This document shows positions 1 through 12,386 of a stretch of DNA of 64,000 bases, piece by piece. The DNA is from Rhodocollybia butyracea. Its lineage: Eukaryota > Basidiomycota > Agaricomycetes > Agaricales > Omphalotaceae. Made by a program: the position numbers and the translations under genes. Within the stretch, counting starts at the first letter, position 1; every line of letters begins with the position of its first letter. The stretch covers positions 62,001 to 126,000 of the forward strand of contig JADNRY010000180.1 in assembly GCA_015501585.1 (NCBI GenBank), read 5' to 3'. Under the pieces are notes generated by a model that searched no databases, was not told where the DNA came from, and saw only the letters and a program-made list of their open reading frames with translations.

Positions 1-1500
1 TGCAGGAACTAAGGTAAAAGGGGGGGGAGAGGCGGAAGGCTATATAATACAAGAAAGCACTGACCAGAGGTTGTCTACCCAGACAGAGCTCTGACTGCAG
101 CCTAACTACAATACTTTACTGGACTGAACTTGAAACAAAACAAACAAAACTAATAATACAACTGTGTGAAGTGAGGAGGAAATCCCTGCCTCTAATGTGA
201 GGGGGGAATCCAAACCTGGGGATCAACCATCAATCTGGGCTACATTATATAGAGCAGGAGCGCGGCTGTGTAGTATGCACAGACCACTTAAGGGTGTGTC
301 AAACCACTCTCTAGCTTCTAACGAGCCGAGTTTCATGTTTCTATTATATTTCAATTCAAATTTCAAATCAACACTCCGAAATTGGAGATTATCACTCTTC
401 CCTGTACTTGGGAAGGGACAACAAGCTTCTATAAATGCTCGTACTCGGTTATAGCGATGCTAGAGGGTCTAGGGACACTGTCCTATCTCGAAAGTACCAC
501 AGAGGATGCAGGGGAACGGCGGTGTTAGCTCATGTTCGGCTTAAACAAATAGTGACCTAATTTCGGAGTTATAGCAAAATCTCCGTATTTCAACCACTTC
601 CGGACATCGGCACGACTCGGGACTTCGGATTTGGACTCTCTAGTATATCTATTGAGTTCTCCAAATGCCGCCGCAATCATATTTCGCATGCGTGACACCT
701 TTCTAAAGAGGTTCTCTTCTAATCCCAATATTATAAGTAGTAATGGATACAGCCTTCATAACTCGTGAAGTGGTGCTGCACAAATGCTACAAATATTACT
801 GGGAGTGCTTCTAGTGTATTTCCATTGAATAGACCTCAGGGAACCAAATATACATAACAAACTCCTTTTCTTTCAGAGTTGTCAAGCAGGGGATGAATTA
901 ACATATAGTGAGAAGTGCATATATCACAATTCTGAGCAAATAGAGGTTGGAGGAGCTTGTATTACATTGGATTCAAGCGAAACACATTGGTACACAAGGT
1001 CCAGACCATAGTCTCTTGCATGCTTTATCAGATGGAGCACTGCATACTGATCAATCCTTCTGGATATGTGAATTGTAGAGACAAGACAGATACATATGAG
1101 ACTACAGGGTTTGAGGGTGGGTTTCAGTAACTAGAGATCATGGGTAGCACTCCCAATGACTTCCAGATACTATGTACACTGCAGAAATGCCAAAAAACAG
1201 TATTCTAGGGCCAAAAGGGTTTTGGGCATATCAACGGATGGAGTATGTGTATGATTTCTGCGTCCATGAATCCATCAGCTCGCATGTAGTTATGTAATAT
1301 GAGAGCCAGTATCGCATCCGCTTTTGTGAATGGGCCAAAGCGTCTTCTATGCATTCAGACTCTCAAGCGACTCCGAGATTCTATTTCATACTGTTCAATG
1401 TACCATGTACTTATGTACTACCCCCCGTATAAGTATTCTTGTCGTCACTGTTATTCACGTGTTACCCAGAGCGCCTAAACTCGACTTAACTGAAAACTTT
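1..1500. other. No gene recognised
   Basis: I see no convincing coding region or recognisable element. Only short open frames occur and none has a recognisable motif. A TATA-like stretch lies near position 42 and G-runs near 16-27. This could be the tail of an LTR or a promoter cut by the window edge, but nothing inside the window can confirm that. Confidence 0.4.
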
Positions 1501-1506
1501 ACTATC

Positions 1507-3232
1507 ATGCGGTATCTGTTTGTCCCCATCGACGAAGACAGTTTCTTGCCTGTGCATCATGCTCTTGAGCTCCTTACCGATAAAGAAGAAGTCACCGCAA
1601 AGTTCTTGATGGACTACATCCACTCAAAGCCCAAGCACATGACCAACTTCACTGGGTTTTGGGTCCCAGTGCATGTTATGGAGGTTCTGAAGCTATTTCT
1701 CATCGTATAAATTCCTATCTGGCTAATTCACCCGCCAGTCTTCTCAGCTCGGCATTGATGCTACTCGTAAAGGCCTTCGCCAAATCAAAACCTTGTGCGA
1801 CTGGCCCGACTTTATCATCAATAAGTGTTTTGTTTTGTGCGATTCGGAACGCGTTTTGAACGGCAAAACTGATCTGGGAAATTTGGTTCACTTGTTTGTT
1901 ACCTGCGGTCAGTTCATTTATGTTGTTATTCTGCGTTTTACAAAACTGGTTTTACGCCTACTTAGCACGTATTGAGCCCAAAGATGGAGGAGAAACCCAT
2001 ATTGTGACACATACCGCAACTCATGCGAGAAAGAAGGCTCAAAGTTTGTTTATCAACCGGGAACCTTAACTTGACGATAATCAGTTTCAAGCAGGTCATG
2101 AAGCCATAGCTGCATTTCTTCCGTGGACGTGATATCAACCCTTCAGATGCTGCCAAGAATGCAAATCTACTCACAATCCAGGACGTTCGGCGACCCGATG
2201 CTATCTGGAATGGTCGTCCACACACCCTGACTGGACCTCCTATCGGTGTTTATCATCCCATTTTCCCTCTCTTTCGACAACGCCTCTTGGAAAAATGCGA
2301 TCTCAGCCCCAGAGACATCAGAACCGCCTCGCTTCTTTGCCAACGCAGCAGTCTATACTATCCTGATGAAAAGGCCCGTCAAGGCACAATCAACTTTGCT
2401 TTCCGACACTTTCTGGGAGTGACTGCTTTGACGACAATAGAGTTAGTGATTGGCGGGAAACTCGTGAAGTCCGATGGGAGCCGACAAGCAGGATGTGGGA
2501 TATACAGTACTGACGACCAGGGATTCTATGTTCTTTATGATTATCTGGCAAAACTGGAGCAAACTAACCGTGCATGTAATCCACAAGATGAATGTGAGAG
2601 GGAGTATGCATTGATGTCGACGCAGAGCGAGGTGCGGTGTTTGTCCCTTGTTTATATATACCACACACTTAATCTATCATAGCTTCAAGCCCTCCGCGAT
2701 ATATCCTGCATTCCCGCCTTCCTGTTATCGATTTCTGGGGTTAAACTCTCGATCTCAGGAGCCATTTTCCTCGACGGTGTTGTTTCCGAACTTCTCACTG
2801 ATCCCATCTCCTTTGTTCCCATCTCAACTTATCATGCTCATGCGGCGCACTCTTCCCCACTCAATCTACGAGCCTGTCGCATAGCTCACACCCTCGCCGC
2901 TCTCAGGGAGTGCTTGATTGAGCTGGATCGGTATTATCATGAACTACGCCCATCGACACCGCCGCCCGGTCAGCTATCCCCTGGACCATGTTTTTCTTCT
3001 TTTACTTCAAAATCGGGTCAAGAGTTCAAGTTAACCTACGTCGAGTGAATCTATGACACTCTCAGCTCCCGTTGTGTATTCATCGCCGATGCTGTTCCTT
3101 CCAACAACAGTGCTTCAACTCCTATACGATGCGTTGTCAAATTTACATTTCACTACTTCACGAAGCCCATGAATTGATGGAGAAAGAGGGTGCCGCTCCG
3201 GAGTTGCTGTACTGTAGGCAATAGAGAGTCAG
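1507..3232 (+). pseudogene. Decayed gene of the basidiomycete kinase-like family (N-terminal part)
   Basis: Fragments of one protein appear in order but in shifting frames. A piece from 1507 contains the segment HMTNFTGFWVPVHVMEV. A piece around 2130-2470 contains WNGRPHTLTGPPIGVYHPIF. A long open exon at about 2683-3047 carries FLLSISGVKLSISGAIF, with a typical YYHEL-P-P linker after it. A last piece at about 3150-3230 reads AHELMEKEGAAPELLYC. From memory this order matches a large Agaricomycete family in which a predicted nuclease-like N-terminal region leads into a degenerate protein kinase fold. The AHxLxxxxGxAPxLLYC segment is the entry to the kinase lobe. The kinase lobe itself is absent: homology stops at about 3232 where an unrelated repeated sequence begins. 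Several stops and frame changes mean it cannot be expressed whole. The family name is an inference. Confidence 0.5.
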
Positions 3233-3237
3233 CAAGA

Positions 3238-4262
3238 GTCGCAGGGAAATCATCCACTTTGCCACAGGATGACTTCCCGCTAATCTCGTTCCCAGATGTA
3301 TAGGGAACGGGCCGGTAATCATAGATGTAAATAAAAAACCAAACAAGAAACAAACAACTGAATGTTCCCTAGAACATCTGGCGCATTCTGACCGTGAGGG
3401 GTGGGCTCACAGCCACCGTGACATTTAACGCCCATTAGCGCCTCTCAAGCCAGTGCCTAAAGCTACAGTTTTCAACCATTTTAAATGTCTTCATTACCCT
3501 TTGTGTGCCGTTTACCTCTCATAAGCCCTTCCGATGAAAATACTGCGGGTGGCCATGGAAAAAAGCTTAATGCTGTGTGTATTGAAGCTAATTTATCATC
3601 CCTCTTCTTGTTGAGGCAAAGGATAATCAAGTCATCATCACTTTGCTTTTTAACATGTCTGAGGAAGATCAGGCATGTTTTCTGCAGCTTTTTTGTGGTT
3701 CATATTACTGATTTATGCATTAACGCACATCGAGAGCTGCAGAAGAGCATTGGTCACTGCGAAATCACACCGTTACATATGTCGTCACGTCACTGAGCCC
3801 ACCCTCACGGTCAAATTGCGCCAGATGTTCTCAGATATTCTAGGGCGAAGGGCTGATGTTTGTTTCATGTTTGTTTTTTGTTTACATCTATGATTATCGG
3901 TGAAGCGGCCCGCGCCCTATACATCTGGGAACGAGATTAACTTCCCGCTCCCTTGGCGCTCTGCGATGAGCAGAAGCTTTGATACCTTATTTTCTTCGGC
4001 CGAATTTTGAAATTTCGGTGTCAAAGTGAGGTCGCATCACACTTTTCAGTCTTGTGTAAGTTACCTGAAGGGCTCGCTGTTTTTTCGCATCCAATACCGA
4101 TTCTGCTTTGTAAAATGGAGAGAGGACTTTCAGTATTATAAAATAAAAAAAGTCACTGGGGCTGAAGAAAATTTCGAAACTCGAAACTCACAGCTTCCGG
4201 AATTCGCCCAGTATATATCGTTTGTCATCAAATCCTTTAGGGGGCAATTTGCCATGATATGA
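3238..4262 (+). repeat. Copy of the upstream flank of secreted-protein gene A, interrupted by a foldback element
   Basis: The bases at 3241-3281 and 3940-4262 match the sequence upstream of gene A at about 11294-11600, including GCAGGGAAATCATCCACTTT and a shared block starting CTTCGGCCGAATTTTGAAAT. In the gene A flank the two halves are contiguous. Here they are separated by 658 bp of foldback element. No secreted-protein gene accompanies this copy, so it is a stray flank. Confidence 0.7.
3282..3939. mobile_element. Non-autonomous foldback DNA element, Mutator-like
   Basis: The two ends are inverted copies of one another over roughly 150 bp, starting AATCTCGTTCCCAGATGTAT on the left and its complement ending at about 3939. 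The flanks carry a 10-base direct repeat, ACTTCCCGCT, at 3272-3281 and 3940-3949. The same site occurs once and uninterrupted at 11324-11333, giving an empty-site comparison inside the window. Long terminal inverted repeats with a 9-11 bp target duplication are typical of Mutator-like elements. No transposase reading frame is present, so it would have depended on an autonomous relative. Confidence 0.7.
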
Positions 4263-4584
4263 CATCAGTTACTAAATCTAGCACAAACGGCGAGTGCTGA
4301 GTACACGGCCAGACGCTCAGATGCGCTTGGGTTCTGCCGATACCGGCAGTGCCTGGGCCAAATTTTCTTTTAGCCTAAACTTCATAAATTTCCAACTATG
4401 TCTGAAACACACTAAGTAGTCCCAAAATGCAATTTTATTTACTTTTATGCCTCAACGGTTTCCTGATTGCACCTTGCACCAACCTGAGCTGAAGCGCTAA
4501 AGTTAAACTGGCCAATCCTTGTCCAAATTAGGCTGTGATGTCATATCAAGTCCCAAATTCAAAGCCGCAGGGTTTCGAAGATGA

Positions 4585-5196
4585 ATGCATGTCTTTACTT
4601 CTTTTAATCAAGATATAGCCAAGTTGATAGGGATTTATTTAGCTGTATGGCATCTAGTCTTCGACAAGAAGTTCCAGGAATGGCGTGTTCAGTGCAAACC
4701 CTGCCGCGCTGATAACCTACGAGTCGACAACGCCCGGCGCCATGCTAATTCATCCAGGCATACCGCGAAAATGGAGGCGCATAAACGCCTAAGTTCTCAC
4801 CCTGCCAACGTTCCTGATCCAGCCATTCCTATTGAGACTACTGCAGACCTATTCTCCACTCGTTTCCTGGCTTACCTCAGTAGTGATCCAGAAGCCACCT
4901 TACGGAGACTGCCTCCTATGGACTCCTTCCCTGACTCCTCTGCACCTATGTATGAAACCATGCAGACCTACAACTGGGATGGGCTCGATCAGCTAGATCC
5001 TCAATTTGTGGGCTCCCGCGAAGCTGAAGAGATGCGAGCTCTGAGCGACTACATGCTTGGATGTTTTGTTAGAGTTCTGGTGCAACATCCAACTAGCAGT
5101 GGGCCAGCGCTCTCGTGTGGCGGTTACTCGGGCAACCTGGCAAGAAAGACACTGACAGACATGTATAACAAGAGTGTACAATATGAGAGGATATAG
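4585..5196 (+). CDS. Fragment with a C2H2-like zinc-finger motif, unknown
   Basis: An open frame of 203 codons contains C-x2-C-x10-H-x4-H (QCKPC ... RRHANSSRH), followed by a low-complexity proline/serine part and a segment LSDYMLGCFVRVL. N-terminal domains of this kind are common on transposase-derived or hypothetical proteins in Agaricomycetes. No catalytic domain follows; the frame closes at 5196. The start is arbitrary, since the first methionine lies in poorly coding sequence. It is probably a truncated transposon-derived gene. I do not recognise a function. Confidence 0.35.
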   Translation: MHVFTSFNQDIAKLIGIYLAVWHLVFDKKFQEWRVQCKPCRADNLRVDNARRHANSSRHTAKMEAHKRLSSHPANVPDPAIPIETTADLFSTRFLAYLSSDPEATLRRLPPMDSFPDSSAPMYETMQTYNWDGLDQLDPQFVGSREAEEMRALSDYMLGCFVRVLVQHPTSSGPALSCGGYSGNLARKTLTDMYNKSVQYERI

Positions 5197-6446
5197 TAAG
5201 GATGCTATTTTTTTCTGAATTGATAAGATGATTTTACTCCGGAGGTAACTCTCTTTCGTGGTCATGCCAAAAATCTGCGTTCGTTCCTCCGTCAGGAGTA
5301 GCAATGACTGCAATCCATTGAATTCCGAAAGAGATTCTTTCTATCTCATAACATTGGATGGTATGGCAGATCAGAGCCAAAGAACCTTTGCGGATGTCGT
5401 AAATTGGAACTAGCAGCAGTTAGTAGGTCATCTAACAGGTTACAGTATGTTAGATGTTGTATACGCACTGAAAAGGGAAGGATTGGGAATGTCTGGGAGG
5501 TTCTGAGCCGAGGCGGTTGCGATGCCTACAAGTGCTGAAGAGTGCAACCAGGAATCTTCTGAGCATACATAAGTTGTATATGGCATTCGCCATGGTTCAC
5601 GCGTTCACGCGTCACGCCGCATCGGATATGGCTTCACTGACACTAGAGCCTACGTTAAACGAGGCTCACACATATTCATTTGGTTGGGTCGAGTGCCGTG
5701 ACTGAGTACTGAGTACTGACGCCGGGTCGATTTTTTCGGATCCCAGGTGGATTGGGTATCTGTACGTGAATTTTCAGCTCAAAAAATCCTTGTTCTCATC
5801 TTTGTTAGGTCAAGTGCACAGAACCAGTCGAGGAAATGGTGACTAGATAATAATGTCGAACATAGAACCTGGTTCACTGCCTCTATCTCTATATTTCCTC
5901 AGCTCAGCGATGACAAGTCTGACATCTCTCTTATTTCCTCACCACCTTTCTATCAACATCTCAGCGTTGCAGGCTCTTCATCCACTGGTTCGAACAAAGA
6001 CAATTCAACGATGTATCCCAACATCTTTTTATACTACGATTCGGATATTCTGTTATGACGAAATGGGGACACCAGTAGTCTGTTATCTAAGCGCCTCACT
6101 CCTAATTAGTTAAATCGAAGCTCCACTTTTAACGGGAGTAATTACCAAAAAAGCATTAAGGCACACAATCTTCAGAACAGAAACTCGGCAATAAATTGCC
6201 CTCGTAAACTCAGCCATACAACCGGTTGTATGGCTGAGTTGGATATTGCACCAGAACTCTAACAAAACATCTGAACTCTCCACCTTTATAGCCTTTTGCT
6301 GGTCACGTTCAGAGCACAGGAAATACCTTTGTTTATCCTTCAACGGCGCGTCTTCGTGTTCTGGCATGTTACCACCTACCGGCCTATAAAAGGGGCAAGT
6401 TTTTTGATGAGGTGTCTCAGTACACCCCATCGGCAAATATCCAGCC
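5197..6446. other. No gene recognised
   Basis: I found no supported coding region, RNA gene or mobile element here. There is a short perfect inverted repeat near 6214-6237 (ATACAACCGG/CCGGTTGTAT), probably incidental. Confidence 0.4.
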
Positions 6447-8025
6447 ATGTCCTCCAACTTTTCTTCTTCTCTGCATCGCAAAGATTTTGCTCCGTACACG
6501 CCGTCGCCAGCTTCGGGCTCTGGCCTTTATCCATCCTATACACTGCCATCAGCTTCTCCAACTGCAAGCTCAACAGGCTCTGACCCATATACACCATCTC
6601 CGCCCCCTATAATCCAACACGAACGCAGCCGAATCGATTCACCCGCAGCGTTGACAGAGACGCCCTCTTTTGACAGCACTCCTATTGTCAGGCCTCTTTT
6701 TATTGACAACTTGGCCATGGAGCACAAATTGACTGAGACTCAACGAAAAAAGCTGCACATCATGGCAAAGGTGCGCAGCGTTCTTCTCTGCAGGTTGTTG
6801 CATGCTCATGGCTTTTTCTAGTTTGCATCAGTCGAAGACGGGGTCAGGAAACCTGAACTTCTTGTCAAGCTGTACGAGATGTCACTCCATTTCGAGCTCT
6901 ACAACAACCCAAAAGCAGTTGAAGACCAAAACAGTACCGATACGTTGAGAGGAATGCTCCGAGACTTGCAGATCAGGCTGCAGCAGACGTTCACCTTAAC
7001 CCCTAATCAGAACGTGATTTATTCAAAGCATTGCCGGCTTCGATGCTCAATAGAGAGGGTAGAAAACATCTCGGGCCATAGTCCAAGACTTGATCTATGA
7101 CCCTTTGCGCACTTGCTATCAAGACTTAGGGGCAGACATTTTTGTACGGCGCCGTAGCTGAGACGTTTGCTTTATGCTCATGCAACCTTTCAGGACCATA
7201 TAAAGAAGAACGCAAAGCAGTTTGGGTTTGACAATGTCTTTGGAGTTCCTGCATACGAGAAGGTCTTGGAGAAGTCAATTACAAGGCAGAGCTCCAGTGT
7301 ACGAAATGGCCTGTGCCAGCATGTGAGGTATCCCTAGTATTTCAGTGATCAAGGCCGCTAACAACGCCTTCATAGCTCCGCGATGGAATGGGGCAAGGCG
7401 TTGGTGTTCTTGAATTCACTGGCCGCATGAACTGTATCTATCTTCGTGCTGGAGGCCCTGCTCACAACCGAGAGCTCATCCTCAACAGGAACATTCTATT
7501 GGTACGTTTGTCTGCTATAAATTCATCAGCTCATCAAGTAATTGTTTACCTACGTGCGCAGCGACACTTCATCCATCGAAATCCAAACGCAGTATGGATG
7601 GATGAGGAGCCCGAGCCAGAGAATGAGGAGGATTTTGCCCAACCTTCTACAGGAACCAAGAAAAGGAAACTTAAGGCCACTGTAGGACGAGTGCCTAAAG
7701 GCCAAGATTTTGGGGTATGGTCGATAAATGGTTTGCTGAAAAGATAGAGGCTTTCGGAAAGAAGATGACTGATCTAAGTTGGAAAGAGTGCGTGCTTGTT
7801 CCGCTTTAGGGGGTTGTTCGATGGCGCTGACTTTAGTTGCGCAGATTCATCGATGAATGCTGTTGCCTTGATGAAGCAGGCTTTGATAGCTCTGCTCTGC
7901 ATCAGGTTCCAATGGGCAATACCGAGCCTCCGTTGCCTGGTGCCGGCGTACCTCTTACTCAGGGCATAGCTTCGACTTCTAGACCTGCTGACGAGCGCAT
8001 GCAGAGTCTCCTAGATTGCGCATAA
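6447..8025 (+). pseudogene. Multi-exon Agaricomycete gene of unknown function, one frameshift
   Basis: Exons can be read as 6447-6770, 6822-7013, 7194-7322, 7376-7501, 7562 to about 7787 and 7845-8025, all with GT-AG introns of about 50-180 bp, and most junctions keep phase 0. The protein starts with a serine/proline-rich tail (YTPSPASGSG), then a segment LFIDNLAMEHKLTETQRKKL, a mixed helical region, a nuclear-localisation-like patch TKKRKLKA, and a C-terminal segment VDKWFAEKIEAFGKKM joined across the last intron to WKEFIDECCCLDEAGF. I recall this layout from an expanded family of hypothetical proteins in mushroom genomes; its role is unknown. At about 7709-7712 the frame must shift by one base between QDF and the VDKWF segment, so this copy is either a recent pseudogene or carries a sequence error. 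Confidence 0.6.
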
Positions 8026-9384
8026 GCCTACAAATGTATAACCGTGCTCACTGCTCATAATATAGTAACCATACAACAAGTCTTGAGGTGTTGTATTATG
8101 TCTTGATTTACATAAGTTAGGCTACTTGAGAAAGGCTTTTATTACTCTTGGAGTTTTGTAAGACTGTGGCCTGTGTGCTGAAGTCGTGAAATTGCGTTCG
8201 CGGTGCAAGACAGAGGCAAATATACGGGTCCAGTTTGCACATGATTGAGTTATTGGTTCAACTTCAACCACTTCGTCGCCTTCAAACTGCATTCATCTGG
8301 TCAAGATCTGTTCGCTCAAAGCCGCTCAAAACTCTCTCTAGTTCTCCCTAGTCCTATTCAACATGCTCAAGTTTCAAAGCAACCATACTGGTACAAGTAC
8401 AAGATCCTCAACCTTCAACGCTTCAAAAAATGAATAGGACCCCAAGATTGTGTTTGCCTCAACGCGTTGACCTTTCTTCAAGTTTAACAGGGCTCTTTAT
8501 TCAAGAACGCTCAAGAGCGCTCAAGTCTTTCGCTATAACGGTTGGTTCTGTTTTTCACAACGCTGACCAGTACTGACATTGATCTCGCAGATATGTGGTG
8601 TACGGTAGGTTTTTTTTCTGTCTTCGCTAGCTGTTTAGTGACCTGTTCCTGTACACAGTCGCCTTGTATAGTAGTCGCTTTGTAGTATAGTAATGGAATA
8701 GCATTATTATTACCACTATTTGGAAGTATCGGGGCCATCGGAATAAGAACCGGGAAAGAATCGGAACGGAAAGATTTGAAACAGATACAGTATACCAGGG
8801 GCCATCAGACACGAAGTGCTGGAGTCAAACTGTTTGCACTTGGGACAAGCTTGAGCCCAAGTACTGCCCCTCACTTCTGCCCTTAGTTGCAAAACATTGG
8901 GGCCGCGGTTCATCAGCTCTGGGCTCTACTCAGGTTAATAGATTGGTCTGGGTGTGTAGATTATTTCGTTCAGTATAGATGCAGTACAAGTAAAAACATA
9001 TCCTGAGCGCTATCTAAACGTTTGAACCTCGGGTTCACTTTTTGCCTCCTCAGTGTAAGTATGGCGTATACTTACACGTGCTCTTACACTGCCACCGTCC
9101 TTTTATATCTACATTTTGTTATCCTTCTTCTGTAGAGTACCCCCACCATGATCGTCATTCACATTCCTGTTTAGTTTATCTTCTTAGTTTCTCTGCTGCT
9201 CGTAGACATCGTCTCGCCGGAGAATAAACCGTGGTTCTGTCAACTTCGTGTGACCTTTTCAAAGTGTCTGTCGATACAAAATGACAGCCTTTCACTCAGT
9301 ACTAAATCAAATTAAGACTCAGGACATCCGGAACGTTTCATCCCGAGCCGCAAGGGAGGGTTTCGCCGTGTATACAAGCTAGTA
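8026..9384. other. No gene recognised
   Basis: No supported coding region. The stretch has simple pyrimidine-rich parts and short CTCAAG-type repeats near 8270-8530, but no element boundaries that I can see. Confidence 0.4.
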
Positions 9385-10090
9385 CAGGGGGCCGCATCTC
9401 ATCCCTGCAAGCGGAACAGCTTCAGTGATGTAACGGCGCACTAAGGTGCAATATCGCACTCGTCAGGAGTCGTCAGGCAACAGACTCCAAAGAGTCAGCC
9501 CACTTCTCTTTTAATTTAGGCTTACTAGGCCTATATTCGCTCAGTGCAAGGACAGGTTTGAACATCAATATTACTGCCTATTACGATACAGGTGCGCACT
9601 CCCTTGGCCCTTTTCAAAATTCACCATCTTTGAAATCTACAGACTCTGGTTAACCATCTGTGCAAACTCTGGGTAGCCACCACGTGCACGAGACTACATG
9701 CGTTTTCGCAAGTTCAAGAATCAAAAAGGCTTTGGAAACTCTCCGCAATCATGGTTAGATCTGCGGGAACCAGACATTCTTGTTTGACATTAGTACAGAG
9801 GATACAACGAGGCCAACGCCCATCGCCGGGCATGGTTGGCTGCTGGGAAGATTGAAGATTGAGATGGGGTATGATCATTGTCGCTTTTTTTGAATTATAT
9901 ATCTACTCGAGTATTGGCGTGCCTTTGATGATCTTCCACCGAGAGCAAAATTACCGTTCCTGCTGGCGACGAACACAGAAGCGAAAAAGCTTGAGACGAT
10001 TCAGTGCCTAGTGCCTACTTACACGTTCAATAGTTAGTACTAAGAAAAAGGGAAATCGGTCCAGTACTCACCATAAGGACCATCAACTAA
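9385..10090. repeat. Approximately 0.7 kb direct repeat, copy 1 (beside gene A)
   Basis: This block is collinear with 11618-12386: shared landmarks include TCATCCCTGCAAGCGGAACA, GGTGCGCACTCCCTTGGCCC and GAAGATTGAAGATTGAGA. The two copies bracket secreted-protein gene A in direct orientation. A weaker partial copy lies at about 21880-22210 upstream of gene E. No conserved open frame survives comparison of the copies, so I treat it as noncoding flank. Confidence 0.65.
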
Positions 10091-10305
10091 GAAGCAGAAA
10101 CTGGGTTTTCCCTGTAACTTGCCACCTTGTTCTGCTGCCGCCACAAGCAAATTTTGAAATTCTATTCCGCTCAAAATTCACTTGAAGCTTCAGAGTCAAA
10201 CCAGCCACTCTTCATTGATTCATCAGTCAAAGCCTGTTTCGGATCCGGAATGACAGTGAATTCAGTTCAGACTGAGGCGGGTAGGGTGTACAGATTCTAC
10301 TACTA

Positions 10306-11032
10306 TCATACATTTAAGAGCTCAGTGTATGTCATGGGATAAATCTTTGTGCCATCCTCCTTGTACAATTCATCGTATGTTTCACCGTCCTTTGACAGTT
10401 TGCCCCTATATTTCTTTTTACTCATCGTGAGACAGAACCAGGAGTCTTCCGACGATCTAATCTCTTTTGCTTTGGTGGCGTGGCTATATTTCCGTGGCTT
10501 GGCAATGGGAAATGACATGAGTTTAATCTTGGTGAATTTGCGCTCTATGAGCTTCTTCGCCCTTCCCTTCATACCTTCCTTGTTATCCTCGTCGTAATCA
10601 AAGTAAAAAGTTGTGATTTTTTGAGGTGTCCTCTCATCGTCGATATCGCTTATATGCGCATCCTCTTGCGTCTCCTTCAGACGTGCCTCCACATGTTCCT
10701 CCGTCAGGTGCTGCGCACGAGATGGTGGCTTTGTTGACTTAGTGATTCCAGACCCAGTCACCTTGAAGCTCGTTTCTTTTTCCTTAGGGCCACCCCGAGC
10801 CCTCAGGGCATGAAAACCCTCGAAAGGGCCAAATGAGTCCGTCGCTCTCGAGCTCAAGGCAGACCCAGAACGCTCTTTAATAAGGGCATCGCGATTAACC
10901 TACATATATTGAAATTAAGCCCCCCGATGCGCATTGGAATGATACTAGTGTGTTACTCACGATAGGTGTTGCCCAGGTGCAACTGAAAGAGGCGACAAGA
11001 AGGACGGAAGCGTAGGGAACAGTGAGACGCAT
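10306..11032 (-). CDS. Small secreted protein, family member A
   Basis: Two exons on the minus strand: 10961-11032 (24 codons) encodes a signal peptide (MRLTVPYASVLLV ... CTWA) and 10306-10899 the mature part. The intron of about 61 bp is phase 0. The product is about 221 residues. The mature part opens with VNRDAL, has a GFHALRARGG segment, a predicted strand KITTFYFDY, a basic helix with M-K-G-R-A-K-K, a WFCL strand and a C-terminal GTKIYP motif. Lysine-rich and cysteine-poor, it should be exported. Paralogues lie at B, C, D, E, F and G in this window. The frame is open throughout, so this copy looks intact. Function is unknown; small secreted proteins of fungi often act outside the cell, for example in host or substrate interaction, which is only inference here. 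Confidence 0.7.
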
Positions 11033-11189
11033 CGCAGCGATGGTGAAGTGTTACAAGACGGAGAGAATGAATGGATGATGAAGTGTACAGTAGGGACAGG
11101 TGAATGATGATGAAGAGTGTAAGAGGCTGTAAGAGGGAGAGAGTGAATTCGGAAGAATGATGTTGAATGGAGCGGGATTTTAGTGCTTA

Positions 11190-11262
11190 CTCTGACCAGC
11201 AGAGTGGTTTGACTTTCCAGAAGTGGGGGGGGGCACTACCAAAGTTAAACGATCTTTATAAA
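11190..11262 (-). promoter_or_regulatory. Gene A leader motif and TATA-like box
   Basis: On the gene strand, a TATA-like box (11254-11262) is followed by a C-run, ACTTCTGGAAAGTCAAACCA and then the palindrome CTCTGCTGGTCAGAG (11190-11204), about 158 bases before the ATG. The same order recurs at five other family loci. Confidence 0.6.
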
Positions 11263-11617
11263 CGTGGGCCACAACTTCCAAAACGTTCCGATGCAGGGAA
11301 ATCATCCACTTTGCCACAGGATGACTTCCCGCTCCCCTTGGCGCTCTGCAATGAGCGGAAGCTTTGATACCTTATTTTCTTCGGCCGAATTTTGAAATTT
11401 CGGTGTCAAAGTGAGGTCGCATCACACTTTTCAGTCTTGTGTAACTTACACAATCTGAAGGACTCGCTTTTTTTTTCGCATTCAATTTCGATTCTGCTTT
11501 GTAAAATGGAGAGGGGACTTTCAAGGACTTTCAGTATCATAAAATAAAATAAAAGTTGCTGGGGCTGAGGGGATTTTCGAACTCGAAACTCACAGCTTCC
11601 GGAATTCGCCTATAGTA

Positions 11618-12386
11618 GTAGTACAGGGGGCAACCCATCCCTGCAAGCGGAACAGCTTCAGTGATGTGGGGTTCTGTGAACTAGCAATACCGTACTTGTC
11701 AGGCAACAGAGAGTCAGCCCACTTCTCTTTTAATTTAGGCCAATACTCACTCAGTGCGAGGACAGTTTTGAACGTCAATATTACCGCCTACTACAGGTGC
11801 GCACTCCCTTGGCCCTTTTCAAAACTCGCCATCTTTGAAATCTACAGAGTCCAGACTCTGGTTAACCATCTGTTCGAGCTCTGGGTAGCCACGCTGTACC
11901 GAAGTGTACCGAGCACACGGCTCCATTCCGCTGCACTGCACGCGTTTTCGCAAGTTCAGAATCATGAAGGTCTTCAAAAAAAAATAAAAAGGCTTTGGAA
12001 AAACTCCATGATCATGGTTAAATCTGCGTGAACCATTTTTCTTTTCAACCAAATATTCGTATTGACATCAGTACAGAGGATATAACGAGGTCAACGCCTG
12101 CCGCCGGGCATGGTTGCTGCTGGGAAGATTGAAGATTGAGAAGGGGCATGATGTTACTTATCATTGTCGCGTTTTTGAATTATATATCTACGGTGGATAC
12201 AAGAGTATTGGCGCGCCTTAGATAGTCTTCCACTGAGGGCGAATTGCCGTTCCTGCTGGCGACGAGAACAACAGCGAAAAGCTTGAGACGATTCGATGCC
12301 AGGATTGCCTACACATTCAATAGTCAGTACTGACCATAAGAAAAACCAAGTAAAGCCATTCAAGTACTCACCATAAAACCATCAAC
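11618..12386. repeat. Approximately 0.7 kb direct repeat, copy 2
   Basis: Collinear with 9385-10090; see the shared landmarks there. It lies upstream of gene A. Small indels make it slightly longer than copy 1. Confidence 0.65.

Noticed and set aside
5980..6010. GGTTCGAAC resembling a tRNA B box
   Set aside because: No A box, acceptor stem or cloverleaf could be paired around it.
12154..12363. Possible small gene in the 0.7-kb repeat (69 codons, minus strand)
   Set aside because: The frame is not kept in the paralogous copy at 9900-10080.
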